Both the position numbers and the translations under genes were made by a program. Below the pieces are notes generated by a model. It had not been told where the DNA came from. It saw nothing but the letters and a program-made list of their open reading frames with translations, and made no database searches. From the NCBI GenBank assembly GCA_029582265.1, contig CM055828.1, positions 7,211,902-7,275,901 of the forward strand: a DNA stretch of 64,000 nucleotides. Direction: 5' to 3'. Numbering within the stretch: the stretch's first letter is position 1; the number at the start of each line of letters is the position of its first letter. This DNA comes from Zoroaster sp. YZ-2022. Its lineage: Eukaryota; Echinodermata; Asteroidea; Forcipulatida; Zoroasteridae. Shown piece by piece: positions 22,001 through 31,834 of this stretch.

Positions 22001-22280
22001 AAATACAGTACCCGATGAACACTATTAGAAACATTGGTCAATTAGAGGGTTGTAATTATTATCAGATACGTGGTGCCGATACACCTGTATCCTTTCTGAT
22101 AGCCCTTGAGAACGGTACAATCGATAAATGCTGGAGAAAAACGTGACGCCTTTAAACTTTTCAGTTACTTAAATGGATGTTTGTTATTTCCGATTGTTTC
22201 ACAGGTTTTCTACTGGAAGCAAAGACAGTGACAGCATTTTAGCACCGATTTACTACAATGTTAAAGAAGGCGACACGTAA
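9808..22280 (+). CDS. HYR/FN3 single-pass membrane protein gene, 3' nine exons
   Basis: Nine exons join in frame: 9808-10053, 10714-10956, 11831-12112, 12596-12883, 13600-13965, 18901-19200, 20044-20156, 21026-21222 and 22205-22280. They encode about 702 residues and a TAA. The order is HYR, HYR, FN3, FN3, FN3, FN3, transmembrane helix, cytoplasmic tail. Every ectodomain exon is one whole domain with phase-1 borders on both sides, the classic shuffled extracellular module. The first exon starts in phase 1, so the signal peptide and more exons lie upstream, probably outside the window. The predicted role is a cell-surface adhesion or signalling receptor. No kinase or phosphatase domain follows the membrane helix. 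The tail has three YxN motifs (YENP, YQNT, YYNV) that could bind Grb2-type SH2 domains if phosphorylated. I cannot name an orthologue. Confidence 0.8.
10714..10956 (+). CDS. HYR domain exon (2nd)
   Basis: Acceptor TTGACCAG, donor GTAAGT; 243 bases, phase 1 to 1. It reads ESPVLEGCPVEALAY, a central RMTCSHARGEGFPLG and the hallmark TTVVYTATDAAGNSATCSF. The three cysteines fit the HYR fold. The exon is clearly more GC-rich than its introns. Confidence 0.9.
11562..11685. mobile_element. 124-bp hAT MITE in the HYR/FN3 gene intron
   Basis: Perfect 11-bp inverted ends CAGCGGCGTAG (11562-11572) and CTACGCCGCTG (11675-11685) are flanked by CACCAATT and CACCAATC, an 8-bp target duplication with one mismatch. 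The inside is G-rich then T-rich. A truncated relative is inserted in the 80-bp array at 56342. Confidence 0.88.
11831..12112 (+). CDS. FN3 domain exon (1st)
   Basis: Acceptor after GATTTAG, donor GTGAGT; 282 bases, phase 1 to 1. It has no internal methionine start, so a plain ORF scan misses it. The frame reads FSITELEISWPQ (strand B tryptophan), SSYLIYTWPVG, TLRDLLPGLEYNIRIDVTG, the standard FN3 pattern with a leucine-rich EF turn and the strand F tyrosine. Confidence 0.85.
12596..12883 (+). CDS. FN3 domain exon (2nd)
   Basis: Acceptor TTCTGACAG, donor GTACGA; 288 bases, phase 1 to 1. The frame reads SVVLIWQSGGGHFDQYQISY, then VSDLDPDTSFIFSLVAVSG and ends LTVTTG. The strand B tryptophan is kept; the strand F tyrosine position holds phenylalanine (SFIFSL). 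Confidence 0.87.
13211..13468. mobile_element. 258-bp foldback/MITE, 29-bp inverted ends
   Basis: TCGTCCCTAATTTGCCA and on to GTGACCAATC at 13211-13239 returns in reverse complement at 13440-13468 with one mismatch. A second internal inverted pair (GACCAAT and ATTGGTC, about 13402-13421) lies in the middle. There is no coding content. It sits in the intron between the 2nd and 3rd FN3 exons. Confidence 0.8.
13600..13965 (+). CDS. FN3-like domain exon with acidic/histidine insert (3rd)
   Basis: Acceptor TTTCTGAAG, donor GTGAGT; 366 bases, phase 1 to 1, about 80 bases longer than the other FN3 exons. It reads KVTASTVQILVRLIP and later YIIVIF, FTSLKPTTTYTIRIIPSDAS. A low-complexity stretch (STPPTPSTLD, then MDEDERDDRHHSDG) lies between strands B and C. 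The strand B tryptophan is replaced, so the domain is divergent; the EF turn and strand F tyrosine are clear. Confidence 0.82.
14050..14920. other. Intron interior, AT-rich, nothing recognised
   Basis: A T/A-rich low-complexity tract (TTTATTTATTT type) lies at about 14415-14455, and AATAAA occurs near 14787 without a gene upstream to use it. No exon with both splice sites was found. Confidence 0.45.
15034..15314 (+). CDS. P2RX7_C-like gene, exon 1 (acidic N terminus)
   Basis: It encodes MSDSSEYWEDHSIDEEEEFH, a run rich in Glu, Asp and Ser, and ends DDRWLNTDW split in phase 2 at donor GTAAGC. Long acidic tails before this domain are common in stand-alone family members. Confidence 0.75.
15034..16633 (+). 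CDS. P2X7 C-terminal-domain (P2RX7_C-like) protein, three exons, nested in an intron
   Basis: Exons are 15034-15314, 15862-16101 and about 16490 or 16504 to 16633. The start is the ATG at 15034 in AAAATGTC; an upstream in-frame ATG at 14962 is possible. Residues 1-93 are acidic and disordered. The rest matches the cysteine-rich cytoplasmic 'ballast' domain of P2X7 receptors: WCSCGHC, NCICCKEVEK, CLHPGVLATAYLQYRAYYG, RWCWGYLGR, LPSCVMDAIRRTFPNPDGQY and a terminal YPPLD. In P2X7 this fold binds zinc and guanine nucleotide; no channel domain is present here. Exon 1 to 2 joins cleanly in phase 2 (TG plus G gives Trp). The second junction is a problem: the strong acceptor at 16489 shifts the frame to an early TGA, while a weaker AG at 16503 restores it. 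AATAAA lies at 16813. It is either a gene using the downstream AG or a recent pseudogene. Confidence 0.7.
15862..16101 (+). CDS. P2RX7_C-like gene, exon 2 (cysteine cluster)
   Basis: Acceptor TGTAATAG, donor GTAAGT after CCA. It encodes the likely metal-binding cysteines (WCSCGHC and NCICCKE) and CLHPGVLATAYLQYRAYYG. It ends in phase 2 after LD plus CA. Confidence 0.8.
16490..16633 (+). CDS. P2RX7_C-like gene, exon 3 (domain end)
   Basis: The domain frame NKVVRWCWGYLGRFNRVPLP through GFSYPPLD ends at TAG 16631-16633. In that frame the base after TTTTACAG (16490) is codon position 1, but exon 2 ends in phase 2. The AG at 16502-16503 gives the right phase and joins Gln directly to WCWGYLG. Confidence 0.65.
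   Translation, partial: NKVVRWCWGYLGRFNRVPLPSCVMDAIRRTFPNPDGQYKGFSYPPLD
16813..16818 (+). terminator. Poly-A signal AATAAA for the P2RX7_C-like gene
   Basis: AATAAA lies 180 bases after the stop codon in GTGAAATAAACTTG. A T-rich stretch follows. If used constitutively it would also end transcripts of the host HYR/FN3 gene, since both run the same way. Confidence 0.5.
16830..18890. other. Intron interior with repeat fragments
   Basis: At 17572 GGGGCGGATCCAGGAATTTT is the typical left end of a CAGGGGCGGATCC-type hAT MITE, without a recognisable right end. A pair AGTCAAGGCG and CGCCTTGACT bounds 18132-18276; the right part (GCCGCGTAC then CTTGACTA) recurs at about 60818-60842. No exon was found. 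Confidence 0.45.
18901..19200 (+). CDS. FN3 domain exon (4th, juxtamembrane)
   Basis: Acceptor GTTGACAG, donor GTAAGA; 300 bases, phase 1 to 1. It reads LVLREVTNSSVRVSWTLSSG, QYDRYKVTLIPST, VTISGLVPMTTYVVSVVTLY and ends with a linker VIPGVDKPVTIIDLEG leading to the membrane helix exon. It is separated from the previous exon by a 4.9-kb intron that contains the P2RX7_C gene. Confidence 0.9.
19240..20030. repeat. Intron with a diverged interspersed repeat
   Basis: Around 19330-19430, GCAACGTTTTTCGTCGTTCT and GTGATGAAACTTGCACAGGT, then a TTCATGATATATTCCTCGAAAA motif, are matched in diverged form near 28635-28735 (CAGTTTTTCGTCATAAAACG, GTGATGAAAGTTTGACAGGT, TATGATATATTTCTTGAAAA). No coding potential was seen. 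Confidence 0.55.
20044..20156 (+). CDS. Transmembrane helix exon
   Basis: Acceptor TTTGACAG, donor GTAAGT; phase 1 in, phase 0 out. It reads ESCLSPIIASCLLAGILLF followed by ICLYICRMRMCNKYG: about 22 hydrophobic residues and then a basic stop-transfer segment (R, R, K). The switch from phase 1 to phase 0 marks the end of the modular ectodomain. Confidence 0.85.
21026..21222 (+). CDS. Cytoplasmic tail exon with NAGNAG acceptor
   Basis: The acceptor is GACAGCAG, a tandem NAGNAG, so the exon can start at 21026 or 21029; both keep phase 0 and differ by one Gln. It reads NTYENPTRPNSDYISSHPYQ, then MISMLLRGNSPPISVTGYMY and ends KGRR in phase 2 at GTGAGA. If the intron is retained a TGA follows at once (21224-21226). 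Tyrosines in YENP and YQNT fit pYxN; SDYISS is another candidate. Confidence 0.78.
22205..22280 (+). CDS. Last coding exon with YYNV motif
   Basis: Acceptor GTTTCACAG, phase 2, which exactly matches the previous donor. It encodes FSTGSKDSDSILAPIYYNVK, then EGDT and TAA (22278-22280). YYNV is a third YxN motif close to the C terminus. No AATAAA was seen just downstream, so the transcript end is not placed. Confidence 0.78.
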
Positions 22281-22655
22281 ATACTGTAGACTTAAAACAA
22301 AAACAGCTAGAAAGTCGGCACCCTTTTTGGATAAAAACAATGTTTCAAAAATAATGACTGATGTAGTCAGTCATTGTAGTAAGCAGAATTTTGTTGAAGG
22401 TTTGTCAGTGAAATCGATGTTTTTTGGAGAAATTGCAACGCTGGACTATCAGAAAGTCGTGTTTGTATCATAGACAGTCGACCACCAGGAATCAGGACCA
22501 TCTAAAGTCTATCCAAAGAGCCACTGGGTGGGGCGCATTGCAAGAGATTACATTGAAATGTTGGTGGGTGTTGGCGCTTGGTGGCGCTGTTACTATATCC
22601 ATATTCTTACAATATTCAGCACGCGGTTACATCACCGATCTCTATTATTGTCACT

Positions 22656-22862
22656 TAAGGCCCTTTCACACGAGACCGTTTTAACAAGGGACCTTGACTA
22701 AAAATCGCATCCATGTTAAAAAATAGCAAATCCCAGTCGTGTGAAAGCTATCCTTGTTAAATAATTACCACGGACCCTCGTTATTTATAACAGAGATCGA
22801 GACCACCTCCAAAAAATCGCAACGATGTTAAAATCGCCACGATAGGTCGTGTGAAACGCTTA
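22656..22862. mobile_element. 207-bp MITE-like repeat with TTTCACACGA ends
   Basis: The left end TAAGGCCCTTTCACACGA is mirrored by TCGTGTGAAACGCTTA at the right with a small indel. Internal inverted copies of AATCGCA and TGTTAAAA are present. A diverged inverted relative of the left end lies near 24847-24885 (CAAGGACCTTTGTTAT, GCTCGTGTGATCTC), so both may be ends of one larger degraded element. Confidence 0.5.
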
Positions 22863-23469
22863 GTGCGCCCAAAGATACTACAAAAGGAAGATAGGACACT
22901 AGTGCCGTTTTGCACGGCAGCCGATGTAACGGTATGACTCAGCAAAATTGGTACATGGGGAAGGGCGCCATCACGCGGTAGGTAGGTAAAACGAAGCAGA
23001 CGACGTTAACGAAGTGTAGAAAGCCATAGGAAGGTAACGGCAAGTTTAGGGCAAATTCGCGTGAAAGACATAAACGATGATTGAAATGATACATATTGTA
23101 TAATATCCATCTTAAAATGGTATGCATAGATTTGAAAAAGTGTTCCTTCAGGATTTACAAGGGGGTTTATATAAAGCAAATGGGAAATACATCGGGTGTC
23201 TTTAATGCAGACTACGCTTTTTTTGCTACCCAAGTCATGATAATCTTTGGATTTTTATTTTATTTTTGTCTCTGCCTTAAGAAAGGTTTCCTATCTCAAT
23301 AGATTTTTTTAATTAAACCAACAAAGTGGAAGCAAAAGCTGAGATCGTGTCCTGTATATCATCAATCACTTTTAATCATCACTTGCAAAAGGTAACAGTA
23401 CAATAAGAAGGCCCCAATTAATGATCAGCTGTGCTGGATGAGCAACCATCTGTAAAGATTTCTATAAAT

Positions 23470-23860
23470 AAATTCTATAAATAAATAAATAAATAAAATA
23501 ATAAATTCTTGTAAGTATACTATAGACATATAAAAATAGTACACTAGCATGCATCTGTAAAGATGGTTATAAATAAATAAATTGATAAATAAATAGATCA
23601 ATAAATAAATAAATACATTTCTATAAGTGTACTTTAGACATATAAAAATAGTACAGTAACATGTATCTGTAAAGGTGGATATAAATAGATAAATAAATAA
23701 ATAAATACATTTTTATAAGTGTACTATAGACATATAAAAATAGTACACTTACATGTCTCTGTAATGGTTACAGATAAATAGATAAAAAGATAAATAAATG
23801 TAAATAAATCAATAAATAAATATTTATTGTAAGTATACTATCGACATATATCATAGCTCT
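23470..23860. repeat. Four imperfect copies of a 91-115-bp unit with AAAT microsatellite
   Basis: The anchor TAGACATATA (once TCGACATATA) recurs at about 23523, 23635, 23726 and 23841. Three copies continue as AAAAATAGTACA, an ACATG-type motif and a CTGTAAAGATGG-type motif; each unit includes a tract of AAAT/AAATAGAT repeats of differing length, which explains the uneven period. Confidence 0.85.
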
Positions 23861-24138
23861 TTAAATAAAAAACATGAAAGAAGTGGTCAACGATTTCTTG
23901 TATATGATAAGACCCAACTTGAAAACCGATAAAAATGAAGATTACAATCCCATTTGGGATTGTTGGTGCAATTTATGGCAGAACACCAAACTTTCGATCT
24001 GCTCGTCGTCGTCGTCACTTGTTTAGTTGGTGGCTAATTGGTTGGAAGTTTGCCACAGTCATAGTGCAGTAGCACTGCGCAAACGATTTTGGTTTTACCT
24101 ACCTAACAACAGCGGGCGCACTTCCATGCCCAGCCATT

Positions 24139-24567
24139 TTGCGTTTCACGTTTCCACACAGAGTCCTATCTTCCTTTTGTAGTATATTTGGTGCGCCCGG
24201 CCAAACAGGGGACCCTTGCTTTGGCGGTATCATTTCGCATGCGCAGAACGCGTCACTAAATCAGCTTGCAATAAATCCCGGATGTGTGTTGGGTAAACAA
24301 CTTGTCCGTCCTTCCAAGATTGCGACACGTACATCCGAAGAAATAACGTTCGTGCTACTTCTCTTGAATTTCATGAAAGAATTTGAGTCCATGAAATCGT
24401 CGAAAAGAGCAAAGGATTCCAGAAGAAGAATTCTTACAACTGTTTATTTTTCTCGTTGGATGGCCCCTTCCTCCATGGATGGCCTTGCGTTAGAAATCTG
24501 GCTCTGTGAATCCGTCGTAATTGTTGCAAGTATACTTGATTCAATATCCATAATAAAACGAGAATAA
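24139..24567 (+). other. Unidentified 142-codon open frame, possible transposon relic
   Basis: The frame includes TSEEITFVLLLLNFMKEFES and SKRAKDSRRRILTTV, which have helical, charged patterning. It lies between sequences resembling the ends of the TTTCACACGA repeat, so it may be a remnant of that element. I recognise no family, and no splice sites were needed. Confidence that it is a functional gene is low. Confidence 0.25.
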
Positions 24568-24893
24568 AATTGTCGGGAAATGGGAAGGAAATGAAAACAA
24601 AATGTGGGAGAAAGTAACGTTTGACTTCGCACAACGCGTATATCTTCACGGGAAAACCACTGGTAACGTAGAAGAAAGCGTTCTTTGAATAAGCTCTGCG
24701 CGCGGTACAAGTGAAATATTGGATGCACAATCATGACTTTTGACCCTCCATGGAAAACGAGGGACGTTCGTTTTGGCGTGAGTGGGAAGTCGTGTGAAAG
24801 TTTGTTAAAAAATCGCAAACGACCGAGGTGACAGACAACTGGCGCCCATTACCAAGGACCTTTGTTATCGGTGCTCGTGTGATCTCAGTATAA

Positions 24894-24920
24894 CCATGGA
24901 GGAATTCTTCCTCCATGGTA
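24894..24920. repeat. Palindrome ACCATGGAGGAA / TTCCTCCATGGT
   Basis: A perfect 12-base inverted repeat with a 3-base centre. It is next to the degraded repeat end near 24885 and may be part of it. Confidence 0.8.
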
Positions 24921-27474
24921 TAACAGAGATCAGTGCATTACTTAAAGACATCTGGATAATGTATCCATCATTGAATGTGAGCATGCGTGGACTAAAAGAA
25001 AAGGAAACTTAAGATTTTGTTTTAAAATGCCGAAAAATGGTTTCGTTTCATAAAAAGGATAATTGCTGTTGAATTATTTCACATTATTTATATTTGTAGG
25101 TCTGTGGGCTGGCACGAAACAGGGGTTCTTTGTACTTTTGTTCAGAGCATGTTGCTCCCTTCCAGCTTACAGACCCGAATTTGTAAATTCTTGCATCGAT
25201 CGTTTGAAAGGAAAATATTTGTAAATTTTAGTAAAGATGCGGTAATCAAGACAACTTGTGCTCTTTTAATGCAAATAAAAACTCACTGATATTATATTGT
25301 CAGATGACACTGACATTCTTATCATAATTGAGCTGTATTAGCAATGCAGTTTTAAAGCGATACTTGTATTTGATAACGGGTTGTTTGTTCAAGTCATGTC
25401 ATTTTGACCTTACATAGTTCAACTGATATTGTATTTGTTGTACACAGTGCAATCTTTTTCTCTGTATAAAGATTATCCGTGATACCCCCCCCCCCCCCAA
25501 CGAGCCATAAAACCGACAACGTGACTGACATCAGTCATCAGCATTCCACTTTGAGGGTCGTCACTCGTCACTGCTTGTCTTATTAGATTACTCTATTTGA
25601 CTCCCTTCACGATCGGCCTAATGGGGAAGGCACCAGGAATACCAAAATTAAAGAACAGATACAACTTTGGTATTTGGCAATATTGGTTTCTTGATTCAAG
25701 AAATAAATTGACCAACCAGCCTATGAACATTTCAGATTTTAATTACGTCAATTGTTTCGTTAAAATAGAAAAAAGTGAAAATCCCTTTAGATTTTTCGTA
25801 TTCATTCAAACGTTGAATTAAGGAAAGATTTGTCTTACTTAAATTCAACCTGGATTTTTTTCACTTTTCTTAAAAGCGACACCACTTCAGACAACATTAT
25901 TTCAAGGGAAGATTGATACCATCATCAGCTTTACTCCAAGTAAGTTAAAATGTACATTATACAAGTCGACAATTTTTTTTCTTGAATAACCGATTCAATA
26001 CCTTTAAAGCCAGAATACACTCTGGTATAATGCCATTATATCCATGCATACTTTATGATGATCAAGAATTAAGTATAGAAACTAACCTGTAGAAGTTTCA
26101 GATGATTAAGATCACAATTTTGACGAGGTTGATAATCCAGGCCACTTACACGGTTTTCGACCTCAAATAAATAGTTTCACATACTTGAAATGTTTATGTA
26201 TCGTATGAATATTTCTCTAAGATGAAAGCACTTCAGATGGAATAATTGAACAGGATGATTTGTAGCTCAGCCATCTTTACATCAAGTAGAGGGAATACAT
26301 TAATTGTGTTATTATTAAAGGTGTATCCTGCCGATCTTTGTCATACGCAAAGAACATTGAGTTGCGGGCGACCTTGTCACTCAACTATCAAGAGGGAATT
26401 GAAACACATAATCCTTCCATCCTTGGAGATGGAAGTCTCTTTCACTTGACTTCACGCCATGGTGATTTCATGACACGTTCATTGCAACAGATGTTTCCTT
26501 GAGACCCTGTGCCCACGTAAACAGCGCCCCAAACCGGCAGCGTTACTGAGTAACTTTCACAAAGAAAGAACAAAAACAACTATAAAAGTACCTTCACTAA
26601 TACCTTTCTGTCGGTAAATTTTTGGTATTTCTGATTCATTTGAGTTTTTTGTCGGTAGATTTTCCCCAAAAAATGTTTGCCCCTCACTCATGGCTAGGGC
26701 CTATATACCACTGATCTTTCATAGAAATAGTTATTCTTTTGAGGTGCTGTCACTGTTAAGTGATATTATTGCCTAAAACTTGTCAGTTTATCAGAGCATC
26801 ATTTCTGAGTTAGGATTAATAACCATGTTTGCTATGTTTGCCGATCGAAAAAATTCCGGATGTATTTTCACTAATTTCTCATATTTCATATCTTGGTTCA
26901 GTTAAAGTATACACTGTCTTCAAGAAGTATTTTTGCGAACATTGCCAATGTTGTATCTTTCCTTTGAACAAAGGTTTCGTTGAAGTGGTACCGGTATATC
27001 CCCTTGGCGAGGCCCCTTGATTGAAGGCCCTCAAGGACCCAGGTGATAACCTCATAAGGAGTGAGGTAACCGCTCATTATTCTGACAGATGCAGATATAA
27101 AGGAAGAACATGATTGTCATTAGATACATGTCATCCTATGTGAGCACAATAATAGGCCTATCAGCTTAGATGCAATTCCAGACAAGAAGTATAGTTCATA
27201 CGGGCGTACATTTTCCAGCTGAAAAATTGCTTGAAAACTAACGCACGCTCTGCTTTGTAGGAATTTTTGTTGCGACGGTTGGCCAACCACAGACTCTATA
27301 ATTGCATCATTTAAGAGTTCACCCACAAAGATGACATAATTACTCAAAATAATATAATATCAAATTATAGGAAGCTGTTGTCGTTGGTGGATCATGGGGG
27401 GCGTGTTCATCACCCTTTTTGATCATCATCATCAATTTAAAGGGAATGCTCAAACATTGGTAATTTACCTGATT

Positions 27475-27511
27475 ACAAAATTACCGAAGTGTGATACTTC
27501 GGTAATTTTGT
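27475..27511. repeat. Perfect 16-bp hairpin with 5-base loop
   Basis: ACAAAATTACCGAAGT, loop GTGAT, ACTTCGGTAATTTTGT. It follows AAAGGGAATGCT and ACATTGGTAATT, which resemble the start of the dispersed family, so it may be part of a related element. No T run or gene suggests a terminator role. Confidence 0.85.
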
Positions 27512-30355
27512 TGGTTAAGGTATACCAATCATCCTGACAAATGATTGTCTCTGAAGTGCTCATTTCAGAAGTGTGCCCCTTTTCAGACACTGGGTCCACC
27601 CAGGCTTAGACTCTGACCAAGGGGTACACTTTTAATGTTACCTAGTGTAAAGCTGAGGATATTATCAATGATATTATTGACAGATTTATATCAGATATTT
27701 ACTTACTACGGTACTTAAACTAGTACTACTATTATGTTAGAATGTATACTATTGTCTTGTTTGCTGATCGAAAAATCTTAATGCATTTTAAGTTTTTTCT
27801 TGATACCAACACACGTAACGGGCCTTAGATGAACCCTCACATTTAAACAGAAAGTTGTTTACATATCTCTTGATTCTTAAAAAGTATGAATGCATATTTT
27901 ACAGACATTTTACCCAAAGTTTATAATGCATGAAAAACTTGCAGAATTCTGACCACTTCTTCTTTCTTTAAAACTAAATTTTAATGGCCACCAATTTTCT
28001 ACATTCTTTTGAACGGTTAATGGTTGCACTCTAAAGGCAATTTCCTACTGGGCATATGCCCATTAGCAACGGCCCGAGGAAATACTCGTGTAAGATACAT
28101 GACAGCTGTACAAAAAACGACTGGGCTGAAGGTCACTTGGACCACTACATATACATAGTGATCACGGTGAGTTGTCAATATGGCCGCAACACGACAGACT
28201 GATCCAGACACTGAATGTACACAAACACACAGCTGATCATGCTCGCTCCGTTACCTGATCGATGAAGGCAGACAGACAGACGAGTTATCCTCACACAACA
28301 AGGACACAGTAGTTACAGAACAACAAAACAAACAGTTGTCCGGAACGCCCAGTCACGTCTTCACGGCGTCTCTTCCAACATCCATATGAGAAGGATTTGA
28401 CAGGACTCTTGTCAAATTCGTCTTTTGCACAAACGAGAGCTAGAACAAAACTTCAAAGGGAAGGTACAATATTTGTAATAACCAGATAATCAAATTTGAA
28501 TTATCCAAAATCTTACTTGGTGTAAATCATACTGAGAAATTATTTCATCCTGAGTGCGTTCATGTTAGAGAAACAAATATTGTTATGCCAAAAAAACATG
28601 GCTGGCGTCTTCCAACTTTGTATACAACATGTAGCAGTTTTTCGTCATAAAACGTGAGCACCTGTTGTGATGAAAGTTTGACAGGTCAGTTGAATCATTA
28701 AACAGAATTATATCATTATGATATATTTCTTGAAAAATAATAATATTAATGTTGGCAAAACTGCTTCTACAAGTATTCTTTCTTACTTTGAATTATATAC
28801 AACCAACATGTACAAGTTTCAAATTATTACAAGTTTTGTTGACGGTAAAAATGTGAAAATGCATTGAGATTCTTTGGTATTCATTCTTATGTGGAATTAA
28901 GGAAAGAATTCTCGTTTTGATAAACTTTATGTCAACGTTAACTTTTCTTAAAAATTACAGCACCTCAGACAACATTATTAATAGGGAAGATTGATACCAT
29001 CACGAGCTTATCACAAAATAAATTTAACATTAAGATTACAACATTTTTTAATTTGTACACATCATCTTTAAGAAATAGGCAGCATTTTGGATTTTAAATA
29101 TGATATTTTGACAGCAATTTTTAAAAAGCCATAAATTACTTTCAGTGTTTTTCCCAAATTGAATTTTCTAATTGAAATTACCCGAAATTTGTGTTTGTGT
29201 AAAGGGAGTAATTTCTTATATCCAACAAAATTATTCGCTTTCAGAATCTTGGTATTCTTGTAAATAGTTGCTGTACATGTGCAGAAAATATTTCATACAA
29301 CCCTGAATCTGAACTTGATATTAATTTTCATAATTTTCTCGGAAATGCGAGTTCTGTATGAACTTTAACTTCCACAGATTGGTTTCGTTAACGACACAAT
29401 GAAATATGCTTAGCTCAAAACTTTCGCATCTCTCTTGATTTTTAAAATGGTGCATTTACCGACATTTTACCGACAGTTTATACTGAGCTGATTTGGCTTG
29501 TATGGGTTTTTTGTAAGCTGGTCAATGGAGGCATGGGAGCCAGGGAAGGGACAGGTTCTGAAAATGTGCCCGACACACTTTAGTTTTTGTTTGCTTGCAA
29601 TGTGTAATCTGACATATTGTGTTGTTTTTGAGAAATGATGGCATAAATAGGGAAGTTTGCAGTAGTACCATGTAATATCTCTGATTATTTGTAATAGTGC
29701 GTTCGGTTCTGAGATGAGCTGGTGGTTTGGCAACCCGGAAAATATTGATTAATGTACTCTGATCGTCTCCTGTAAGACAATCACAGTATGATCATAGTAC
29801 TACCGCAAACTTCCTATATTACTGTTCTTCAAATCCTAATAATAAGGTTATGTTTAAACAGGCAGCCGTCTCATAAAATATTACTAGATTTCCTCACGCA
29901 TAATCTTCTGCTCATGCGTGTGCATTTGATTGCAAACATGATTGACGCCCTCTTGTGACAAAACGGGGTAACATCACACCTTGCCTATAATTATTTCTCG
30001 TACTACTGTGTCGGGTAGACGCGTTGGGTATTATCGAAGCCACCGGGAATGCATGCATGGCTTCCCCTAGAAAGTAATTTTCTCAGCCATCTGAGCTAGT
30101 TTTGGTAGGCAATGCAACAAAGTACACCGAGTAACCTTCAAGTTGTTGGCTTTGGGGTTTATATACCCGGGTTCATTGGGAAGGTGAGTGGGTGAGAGAG
30201 GTACGCATTCCCCTGCTGGACAAGCGAGTTCCACGAACTCAAACAACTGTATTGTATGAAATTCTTTCCGCCGAAAGTGAGTTCAAATTTCTCTCTCCAA
30301 ACCCGCCGTCTCCCCCTCCGAACAAACCGATATGACTGCTTTGAAGTTTATTTAA

Positions 30356-30541
30356 TTTAAAGGGGCAATATCGTCACGATCAGAGCAGACTTTCGACAGG
30401 GCATGGAATCGATATTTTATGCAACAGCAACAGCAACAGCATGACCTATTCATGTGGGGTATTATGGTAGTCACTGAGTTAACCTAAAACTAGCATTCCG
30501 ATTTCATGCCCTGTTGATCGTGACGATACTCCCCCTTTAAA
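30356..30541. mobile_element. 186-bp foldback MITE with CAACAG tract
   Basis: The arms TTTAAAGGGG plus ATCGTCACGATCA (30356-30382) and TGATCGTGACGATA plus CCCCCTTTAAA (30515-30541) are near-perfect inverted repeats. A second inner pair, CAGGGCATGGAATCG and CGATTTCATGCCCTG, extends the fold. The centre contains a CAACAG trinucleotide-type run. Confidence 0.85.
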
Positions 30542-31834
30542 GCATTTTTTTTTTTTTTTTGGTCGGTTATGGCACTTTGAGTTTCCCGTCTTCAATGTGC
30601 TGATTTATTTCTTATTAATCTTTGGTAACCCGGTCGGCAAACAATTCTCCACCGCTGATCACAGTTTTGTATGGAAAGAAGACGATGGAAATATTTGAAT
30701 AGATTTACAATTATTTTGGCGGAAAACCCACACGATCAATTAATTATTACGAAATTAATTGTTGTCTTCCTGAGACGTAAATTCAACATTAGAATGAGTA
30801 AGAACAATCAGTGAATGCAGTCTCGTTATTGACACAATTAAATAGGCAGAAAACTTTTACACGTTGGTTTGTAACTTTGTATTGTATTGATTATTATAAA
30901 GTATAACAGCATTTACAGACATCTTTCCCAATGTATATTCTGGTATTGCAGCCAGTATAAAATTTTTGGTCTTCGTGAAGACAAATGAGTTTTTTGTTAA
31001 AATTATAACACCCGTTTTACTAAAATGATAGCACCCAAGGTAGAAATATTTCAAGAGATGTTTGATACCTTTACATCAAGTAAGTTTTTATGTACAACTG
31101 TGTGTGATAGTTTGTGTTTTTCATTGATGCTAAACATTAATTTGTTGTTCACGTCAGGTGGCAAATTTGATACCTTTTCGTTACTTTCCCTAAACAAATA
31201 CACAATTTATTGTTAGGGCTGTCAACTTGACAGACCTTTTATCAACACAATAAGAGAAAACTTTCAATATTATGACTGTGGTTTTTGACTGCGACTGGCA
31301 ACTTGCAGCGATAGAAACCAGCTCCAACAGGAGACCAGCTTATTGCGTTTAATGCATTATGCATGACCTTTGTTTGGCATGAACTGGCTACACTGCACAT
31401 GGGTGATAAAACCTTTTGTTATAGTCTGATGCTCCACCTCTTTTGGCTTTGCTCCACCAATGAGAGCGGTGGAAATAATCACGTACGGGTCCGCTACATG
31501 GTAAACAACTCGCTCCAACGCTCAGGGACATAATATTATTTATATCTAGCTTTATTCCGGATGACCCTTTGTACTACGCCCTGGTACGTCGTATTGAATG
31601 AAGCTGGCTCAACGTTGAGTTTGTAGTACAGTCGTGACTCGTAGTACTATACTAGTAGTTTGGTGCAAACAACTGCTGGGGTGGTACTGCTGCAGTGGAA
31701 AAATACCGGTGCTGAGCCAATTATTGGTTGATCAACACGTACATTGTACACTGATGTAGTATTTCTCGGTCAGTTAGTGTAAACAGATTCCGTATTCCTG
31801 CACTTTGTAAAAAAATTTCGAGCAATAATATAGG

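Larger units (their letters stand above)
25080..31400. repeat. Gene-free stretch with dispersed-family copies and small foldbacks
   Basis: No convincing exon was found. Copies of the dispersed family lie at about 25790-26250 (TTTCACTTTTCTTAAAAGCG, GGGAAGATTGATACCATCAT), 28440-29110 (GGCAAAACTGCTTCTACAAG, ACAGCACCTCAGACAACATT) and 31020-31100 (ATGATAGCACCCAAGG, ACATCAAGTAAGTTTTTA). A poly-C tract is at about 25486-25498. Small hairpins and one MITE are listed separately. Confidence 0.6.

Noticed and set aside
24434..24916. Minus-strand frame starting MEEEFLHGY
   Set aside because: It starts in the palindrome at 24894 and overlaps degraded repeat ends; no domain is recognised.
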